Source: Myotis daubentonii (lineage: Eukaryota; Chordata; Mammalia; Chiroptera; Vespertilionidae). Taken from it: DNA of 64,000 bases. A program made the translations under genes and the position numbers. Under the pieces are notes generated by a model. It ran no database searches, had not been told where the DNA came from, and worked only from the letters and a program-made list of their open reading frames with translations. The stretch covers positions 66,011,623 through 66,075,622 of the forward strand of contig NC_081861.1 of NCBI RefSeq assembly GCF_963259705.1, in the 5' to 3' direction. Shown here one piece after another: positions 58,346-64,000 of this stretch (position 1 is the stretch's first letter; each line of letters begins with the position of its first letter).

Positions 58346-58356
58346 AAGAGGAAGAA

Positions 58357-58524
58357 GAGCCCTGACTGGTTTGGCTCAGTGGATAGAGCATCGGCCTGCA
58401 GACTGCACACCCCCCACTGGGGATGTGTCTGCAATGAAGGTACATGCCCTTGACCGGAATCAAACCCGGGACCCTTGAGTCCGCAGGTCGATGCTCTATC
58501 CACTGAGCCAAACCAGTCAGGGCT
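58357..58524. mobile_element. Fold-back VES SINE
   Basis: A plus-strand VES head (GCCCTGACTGGTTTGGCTCA at 58359 onward, with A box) is followed after about 46 bases by a minus-strand VES that ends with the mirror of the same head (TGAGCCAAACCAGTCAGGGC at 58503-58522). The two heads form inverted arms of about 46 bp around a loop of roughly 75 bp. The minus copy lacks its 3' tail. Confidence 0.88.
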
Positions 58525-58674
58525 TAAATAATTCTTTATTGTTGAAAGTATTACATTTGTTTGCCTTTCCCCCCCACCCTCGACCCCCCCCCCCATTGAC
58601 CCACTACAGCCCGCCACCCCTACTTGCCCCAGTCCTTCACCACCTTACTGTCTGTGTCCATAGGTTATGTATAA

Positions 58675-59349
58675 CTAGAGGCCCAGTGAAAAAAATTTGT
58701 GCATTCGGGGGCAGAGAGGAGGGACCCTCAGCCTGGCCTGTGCCCTCTCACAGTCTGGGAGCCCTTGGGGGATGTCTGACTAATGGCTTAGCGCTGCTGC
58801 AGAGGTGGGAGAGGCTCCCACCACTGCTGTGCTCACCAGCCATGAGCCTGGCTTCTGGATGAGCGGTGCTCCCCTGTGGGAGTGCACTGACCACCAGGGG
58901 GCAGCTCTTGTGTTGTGTCTGCCCCCTGGTGATCAGTGCACATCATGGGGACCGGTGGTTTTGCCATTGGGCCGAAACCGGTTCTCCGACATCCCCTGAG
59001 GGGTCCCAGCTTGGGAGAGGGCATAGGGCAGGCCGAGGGACCCCACCAGTGCATGATTAGGGCCGTTGAGGGACACGGGAGGTTGGCCAGCCGTGGAGGG
59101 ATCACAGGAGGGCCCGTCTTGCTCAGTCCCAATCAGCTGGACCCCAGCAGCAAGCTAACCTACTGGTCAGAGTGTCTGCCCCCTGGTAATCAGTACACGT
59201 CATAGCAACTGGTTGACTGTCCGCCCCCTGGTGGTCAGTGCACGTCTTGCAAGCAGTCGAGTGGCCTTAGCATATCATTAGCATATTACGCTATGATTGG
59301 TTGAATGGATGACTGGACACTTAACATATTAGGCTTTTATTATATAGGA
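58675..59349 (-). mobile_element. HeliBat Helitron H12 nested in L1
   Basis: Minus strand, 675 bp: 3' end CTAGAGGCCCAGTG at 58675 after A, 5' end TCCTATATAATAAAAGCC at 59349 before T. It sits in the L1 3' UTR. The CTCF-like block is present in extra copies toward the 5' half, and a stretch in the middle repeats the 3'-terminal part of the family, so it looks like a duplicated or composite element. Confidence 0.93.
58891..59234. promoter_or_regulatory. Cluster of four CTCF-core-like motifs in HeliBat H12
   Basis: Plus-strand CCACCAGGGGGCAG at 58891-58904 is a full core match. Minus-strand relatives of TGCCCCCTGGTGG lie at 58920-58932 (one change), 59177-59189 (two changes) and 59222-59234 (CGCCCCCTGGTGG). 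Confidence 0.5.
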
Positions 59350-59574
59350 TGAATACAAGGTCATTGGTTGATCACCTCCCACCCACCTACCCTCCTCACC
59401 TTCCCTCTGAGATTCCACACTCTGTTCCATGCTTCCATGTCTCTGGATCCACTCTGTTCATCAGTTTATTTTGTTACTTAGATTCCACATATGAGTGAGA
59501 TCATATGATACTTGTCTTTCACTGACTGACTTATTTCAGTTAGCTTGCTACTCTTCTGGTACCCCCATGCTGTC

Positions 59575-59889
59575 TCAAAGGGTAAGAGATTCTTCTTTTT
59601 TTTTACTGCCGCATAGTATTCCATGGTATAAATGTATCAGAGCTTTTTTAATCCACTTTTCTACTGATGGACACTTGGGCTGTTTCCAGATCTTAGCTAT
59701 TGTAAGTTGTGCTGCTATGAACATAGGGGTGCATACATCCTTTCTGATTGCTGTTTTGGGTTTCTTGGGATATATTCCTAGAAGTGGGATCCCTGGGTCA
59801 AATGGCAGTTCCATTTTTAGTTTTTTGAGGAAACTCCATACTGTTCTCCACAGTGGCTGCATCAGTCTGCATTCCCACCAGCAGTGCAC
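59575..59889 (-). pseudogene. L1 ORF2 C-terminal fragment, reverse
   Basis: 104 codons of the ORF2 C-terminal region ('[20 protein letters not shown]', '[20 protein letters not shown]'). A remnant within the antisense L1. The 175-codon plus-strand frame across it (59495-60022) is a shadow. Confidence 0.9.
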
Positions 59890-60294
59890 TAGGGTTCCTT
59901 TTTCTCTACATCCTCACCAGCACTTGCCATTTGTTGATTTCTTCATGGTAGCCATTCTGACAGGTGTGAGGAAATACTTCATTGTCATTTTAATTTGCAT
60001 CTCTCTGATGATCACTGACTGAGCATTTTTCATATGTCTCTTAGCCTTAAGTATATCCACTTTAGAGAAGTGTCTATTTAGGCCCTTTGCCCATTTTTTA
60101 ATTGGATTTTCTGTCTTCCTTTTGTTAAGTTATATGAGTTATATTGTATGAGTTCCTTATATATTTTGTATATTAACCCTTTATCAGATGTGTCATTGCC
60201 AAATCTGTTCTCCAATACAGTGGGCTCCCTTTTAATTTGCTGATGGTTTCTTTTGCTGTGCAGAAGCTTTTTAGTTTGATGTAGTCCCATTTGT

Positions 60295-60957
60295 TTATTT
60301 TCTCCTTAGTTTCCTTTGCCCTAGGGGCTGTATCATAAACATATTGCTATGAGAGATATCTGAGATTTTGTTGCCTCTAGTTTTTCTATGATTTTTATGG
60401 TTTCCTGACTTACATTTAAATCTTTTATCCATTTTGAGTTTATTATTGTGCATGGTGTAAATTTTTGGTCTAGTTTCATTTTGCTTGTATGTATCTGTCC
60501 AATTTCCCCAACACCATTTATTGAAGAAATTCTCTTGACTCCATTTTATGTTTTTGCCTCTTTTGTCAAATATTAATTGAGCATAATGGCTTGGGTAAAT
60601 TTCTGGGGTCTCTGTTCTGTTCCATTGATCTATGTGTTTGTTTTTGTGCCAGTACCAGGCTGTTTTGATTATAGTGGCTTTGTAGTATAACTTGAAATCT
60701 GGTATTGTGATTCCTCCAACTTTGTTTTTCTTTCTCAAGATTGCTGCACTATTTGGAGTCTTTTTGTTATTCCACATAAATTTTTGAAGTATTTGTTCTA
60801 GATCTGTGAAATATGCCGTTGGTATTTTAATAGAAATTACATTAAATCTGTAGATTGCCTTCGGTAGTATGGACATTTTAATTATGTTGATTCTACCAAT
60901 CAATGAACACGGTATAGTCTTCCACTTGTTTATATCTTTCTCTACCTCTTTTTTCAA
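60295..60957 (-). pseudogene. L1 ORF2 post-RT fragment, reverse
   Basis: A 220-codon open stretch covering the region after the reverse transcriptase: '[20 protein letters not shown]', '[20 protein letters not shown]', '[20 protein letters not shown]' and '[12 protein letters not shown]'. It is the longest uninterrupted ORF2 piece in the window but lacks every catalytic motif. Frame is lost on both sides. Confidence 0.93.
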
Positions 60958-61158
60958 TGTCCTTTAGTGTTCTGAGTACAGATCTTTTGCCTCCTTGAGT
61001 ATGTTTATTCATAAGTATCTTAATTTTTGTTGCAATGTAAATGGGATGGTTTCATTTCTCTTTCTGAGAATTTTATACCTAATTTTTAAAAATAATTATT
61101 TTAAATTCTCTCTGTTTTGTTTTTTTTAAGGTGTTTCTGGATAATATGGGAGGGAACC

Positions 61159-61169
61159 AAGATGGCGGC
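61159..61169 (+). promoter_or_regulatory. YY1-type motif at the L1 5' end
   Basis: AAGATGGCGGC lies about a dozen bases from the element start, the position where YY1 directs accurate initiation in other mammalian L1s. The older L1 at 51875 has the weakened form CAAGATGGTAG. Confidence 0.6.
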
Positions 61170-62267
61170 GATATAGGCAGACGTGTCCCAGGTCGAGTCC
61201 CGGAGCAAATGGAGCGAGCAGCTGAAGCTAGTAACACTCACACCGAATTGGCGAAATTGCTCAGCTGGTGAGAGGGTTTGCAGCTGGGAAGAGCAGAACT
61301 CCCCTGGAAAGGTAAAAAAAACCCAGGGATTTGGGCAGGAAAGTTTGCCAGACCTCTGAGCCCAGAGAGTCGGAGGGAGACCGCGTGGCAGACCAGCCGC
61401 GTCCCTTGGGACAGGCACAGCCCCTGACGGGGGAAAGGAGAACCGCGGGATTCCTGGCGCCGCCAGGGAAATTGAGAGCTGGGTTCTGTGATCACGGAGG
61501 ACTGAGCCTAAAGGGGGCAGCCTGAAGAGCTGACCTGACCATGCAGTCCCGGTAAGAGAAGAAGCTTACAGAAACCAAGCCTTCCCCGTTTCCGCGGCCG
61601 GCATTTGTTTGTTTGTTTTCACTGAATCCTGTTCATGGGACATTTCGGATACAGACACTCACCTGTGCTGAAGAGAGGGAGAGTGTGCTGAGGAGTGGAA
61701 TCTGGGGAGAGACTGGGGAAAGAGGGGGAGCCGGGAGAGGTGGTAGTGAATTGAATGCTGAGACACCCCTGAGCCCAGGACTGGGGCAGCCACCCTCTCT
61801 GGAGAGTGATACTCCTCCCCCCAGCCCCCAGGCAAGGAGCACAGCCAAACCCAGATTCCACCCTGTACAAGATCAAGGATTAAGATAACCTGATCAGTCC
61901 CTGGGAGTTAACAGGGTCTGGCCTATAGGGGGATTTTCAATCCCAGCAACAACATAGCGCCGGTAACTAACTATTACGCAGTCAGCTCTGGGCAGTGAAC
62001 TTCCACTGGACAGAGAGGCCCTATAGCCTCAGAGGCCAACCCCAGAACACTGCCACCCAGAGGCTGACCCACAAACTGACTCTTTGCTAAACACAAAATA
62101 AGGCAGTCTGGGAAATAAATGCGGCATGCTTTAAAATAAGGACTGTGGTCTACAACACAGAGGAACAGTATATCGCAGGGAAACTCAACACTCTCCTGAA
62201 TACCTGGAAGGTCTAAGGCGAGCCACACTGAAGAATAGAAGAAACGAAGGACCTTCACTACTGCAAT

Positions 62268-62800
62268 TTTTTTTTCTTTTTTCACTTTTTAACTAAGAAA
62301 CCAATTTTTTTTCATTCTTTTTTTTCTGTTCTTTTTTTTTTCCTTTTCTTCTTTTTCCATCACCTGATTTTACCCTTTCATTTACTACCTTCTTATTTTT
62401 AACCAGTATTATTACTGCTACCATTTTACCATTTTTTAAAGTGCCATTTTATTTTTTCTTTATTTTATTTTGGGATTAGTGTTCACCATTCTATTTTCAT
62501 CGTTATATTATTGGTTGTTTCTAGTTTGCATTCATATCCAGGGAGCTGTTGCTGGAATTTATTGGGATTAATGGCTGTTCTATAGGAGTATTCTCCTCAT
62601 ATAAAAAGTCTCTTCCCCTCTTCCACTTCATTCTCTCTTTTCGCTCTTTTTTTTTCTCTTTTCTTTTCTCGCTTTTATTTTCCCCCTTCCTTTTTCCCAA
62701 TTTCATTTTTGCACTCCCTTTTTTTGGTCCCTACTTTTCTTTTCCTTTTTCTCTTTTATCTTTTTCTCTTCCTTCTTCCTTATCCCCTAATTCTCTTACT
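62268..62800 (+). other. Pyrimidine-rich tract in the L1 5' UTR
   Basis: T- and C-rich runs dominate 62268-62480 and 62600-62790, separated by a mixed segment. On the minus strand this is purine-rich. The 61- and 89-codon frames over it are composition artefacts. Confidence 0.85.
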
Positions 62801-62980
62801 TCAGGCGGTCACCTTTAATTGGGGTTATTAATATCATGAATATATTTGTGTATAGTGCCTGGTACGTGGTGCCTTGTTGTGTTGTATTTTGTGCCTTTAA
62901 ATCAACGCAGCAGATCCAAGCAACAGCAACCTCCTGAGCACCACATCCTCTGCTGAGGAACAGCAGTTGTACGTGAAACC

Positions 62981-63163
62981 ATGAGCCAGAAGAGCCACCA
63001 CAGCTGTGAACAGCACCCACCAGAGGACCTGCTGACAACTGAAGAGCAGCTGCTACCACAACCGCCCGAAGAGCAACCACAGACCAAGGAGTCACTGCCA
63101 CCAAGGGAGCAACCACTGAACAACTCAACGTCTAGATATGTCAGTGAGATCAAACATGGGTAG
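62981..63163 (+). CDS. Possible upstream ORF in the L1 5' UTR
   Basis: A 60-codon frame rich in Gln, Pro and Glu ('PQPPEEQPQTKESLPPREQP') that ends at 63161-63163, overlapping the likely ORF1 start codon at 63156 in another frame. No known protein family. If translated it would affect ORF1 initiation; it may equally be chance in a CAG/CCA-rich leader. A low-confidence coding call. Confidence 0.2.
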   Translation: MSQKSHHSCEQHPPEDLLTTEEQLLPQPPEEQPQTKESLPPREQPLNNSTSRYVSEIKHG

Positions 63164-64000
63164 ACAAAGAAACCCCCAAAGGAAAGAGAAGGAGGACTCT
63201 CCAGAAAAGCAGCTAAGTAATACAAAGGCATGCAACATGACAGATAAAGAATTCAGAATAAGGATCCTAGAGTGCATAAACCGGATGGAGGAAAAAATCG
63301 ACAACCTCTGCAAGAAGCAAGAAGAAACAGATGAAAAAATCGATAACATATGGAAGAAGCTAGAAGAAACAGATGAAAAAATCAACAACTTAAGTAAGAC
63401 CCAAGAAGAAATGAAGAGTGATATAGCTGCAATGAAAAACTCCATTGAAAGTATCAACAGTAGACTAGGAGAAGCGGAGGACCGAATTAGTGAATTAGAA
63501 GACAAGGAAGCAAAACACACCCAAAATGTACTGCAATTGGAGAAAAAAATTAAAAGACAGGAGGAGAGCCTAAGGGAGCTTTGGGACAACATGAAACGAA
63601 ACAACATACGAATAATAGGCGTACCAGAACAACAGAAGGATGAACAAGGATTAGAAAACCTACTCGAAGAAATAATATCAGAAAACTTTCCTGAGGTGGG
63701 GAAGAAAAAAGTCACACAAGCCCAGAGAGTCCCAAACAAGGTGAACCCGAAAAGACCCACACCAAGACACATCATAATCACCATGGCAAATGTTCAGGAC
63801 AAAGAGAGAATCTTACAGGCTGCAAGAGAGAGACGGAAAGTTACATACAAGGGATCTCCCATTAGATTGTCAAATGACTTCTCAACAGGAACACATCAGG
63901 CCAGAAAAGAATGGACTGAAATTTACAAAGTGATGCAAAGCAAAGGACTGAATCCAAGAATACTCTATCCAGCAAGGCTATCATTCAAACTTGAAGGGGA
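63156..64000 (+). CDS. L1 ORF1 protein, intact to window edge (partial)
   Basis: Encodes the L1 RNA-binding chaperone, which trimerises and coats L1 RNA in the cytoplasm. The ATG at 63156 gives 'MGRQRNPQRKEKEDSPEKQL', which resembles the N-terminus of other mammalian ORF1 proteins; an in-frame ATG six codons upstream (63138) is an alternative. A heptad coiled coil covers about residues 45-145 (repeats of 'KKQEETDEKIDNIWKKLEET'). The RRM-type part includes 'NMKRNNIRIIGVPEQQ' and 'RPTPRHIIITMANVQDKERI'. The C-terminal domain begins with 'VTYKGSPIRLSNDFSTGTHQ' and is cut by the window end after 281 codons. No stop or frameshift was seen, unlike every other L1 in this window. The 219-codon minus frame (63125-63784) is its shadow. 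Confidence 0.93.
   Translation, partial: MGRQRNPQRKEKEDSPEKQLSNTKACNMTDKEFRIRILECINRMEEKIDNLCKKQEETDEKIDNIWKKLEETDEKINNLSKTQEEMKSDIAAMKNSIESINSRLGEAEDRISELEDKEAKHTQNVLQLEKKIKRQEESLRELWDNMKRNNIRIIGVPEQQKDEQGLENLLEEIISENFPEVGKKKVTQAQRVPNKVNPKRPTPRHIIITMANVQDKERILQAARERRKVTYKGSPIRLSNDFSTGTHQARKEWTEIYKVMQSKGLNPRILYPARLSFKLEG

Larger units (their letters stand above)
55826..58350 (+). mobile_element. L1 or HAL1-like element, 5' UTR and ORF1
   Basis: Starts 'gaatcaagatgacagcatag' and runs through a long 5' UTR shared with the copy at 51875, then ORF1 remnants (57497-58345). ORF2 never follows: sequence after ORF1 turns A/G-rich and meets a SINE. It could be a 3'-broken L1 or a HAL1-type element that naturally has only ORF1. 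A hAT is inserted at 56204-56430. Confidence 0.82.
58525..61090 (-). mobile_element. L1, reverse, 5'-truncated, split by HeliBat H12
   Basis: Antisense L1 with its 3' end 'gtaatactttcaacaataaa' at about 58534, 3' UTR to 59490 (interrupted by H12), ORF2 C-terminus at 59575-60290 and post-RT region to about 61000. The 5' part, including most of the RT and endonuclease, is missing. It stops about 60 bp before the young L1 begins. Confidence 0.93.
61148..64000 (+). mobile_element. Young L1, 5' part, continues beyond the window
   Basis: Begins GGGAGGGAACCAAGATGGCG, the YY1-containing start typical of full-length L1, and continues through a 2-kb 5' UTR to an uninterrupted ORF1. The GC-rich first 900 bp, the pyrimidine-rich second part (62270-62790) and the lack of interrupting insertions suggest a recent insertion. 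The start being present implies no 5' truncation. ORF2 and the 3' end are outside the window. Confidence 0.92.

Noticed and set aside
59495..60022. A 175-codon plus-strand frame
   Set aside because: It is antisense to L1 ORF2 coding, which is clearly the real (decayed) coding strand.
55826..61090. The sense L1 (55826-58350) and antisense L1 (58525-61090) as one twin-primed insertion
   Set aside because: The antisense part has its poly(A) end facing the sense part, whereas twin priming leaves the poly(A) on the outside. Two insertions are more likely.
63125..63784. A 219-codon minus-strand frame
   Set aside because: It is the complement of the open L1 ORF1 and has the Ser/Leu/Phe bias expected of such a shadow.

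Overview
The window reads as nuclear DNA of a mammal, specifically a vesper bat (Vespertilionidae: Myotis, Eptesicus, Pipistrellus or a relative). The diagnostic signs are many VES tRNA-derived SINEs, twelve HeliBat rolling-circle transposons (TC start, hairpin plus CTAG-type end, insertion between A and T), and several hAT and mariner transposons, on an older mammalian background of MIR, L2, MER5A-like and MaLR LTRs. No intact host protein-coding gene was recognised. The only cellular gene sequence is a broken, intronless copy of RPS3A. The window looks intergenic or deep intronic. All repeat family names come from recognition of sequence, not from a database search.

Layout. 1-9.4 kb: AT-rich DNA with a TG/GA microsatellite, two SPIN-like hAT elements, an OC1-like hAT, another hAT, old L1 tails and one VES. 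9.4-16.7 kb: a MIR, an L1 insertion with two successive 3' ends inside a single pair of target-site duplications, a VES, and a MaLR solo LTR. 16.7-20 kb: VES copies and a 1.4-kb HeliBat that carries one of them. 20.9-25.2 kb: a decayed L1 with ORF1 and ORF2 remnants, itself carrying a hAT and a small Tc1/mariner-type element, then a VES and a HeliBat. 25.8-29.5 kb: an MLT1-type LTR split by a VES, then three HeliBats, two of them joined head to tail. 29.5-35.3 kb: MER5A-like element, a mariner, a MaLR LTR split by a HeliBat, and a VES. 35.9-38.4 kb: an L1 with a 5' inversion, carrying a HeliBat. 39.4-43.9 kb: three reverse-strand HeliBats, two of them mostly minisatellite. 44.9-49.6 kb: two antisense L1 pieces and the RPS3A pseudogene. 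50-58.5 kb: HeliBat, a candidate antisense LTR, L1 5' regions (one fused to a SINE tail) and a fold-back VES. 58.5-61.1 kb: antisense L1 carrying a HeliBat. 61.1-64 kb: the 5' part of a young L1 whose ORF1 is open to the window edge.

Together these record a layered invasion history: MaLR, MIR and old L1 first, then hAT and mariner, then HeliBat and VES, then young L1. The most notable signal is that several HeliBat copies carry facing matches to the CTCF core motif, so this bat-specific transposon may have spread insulator-type sites.
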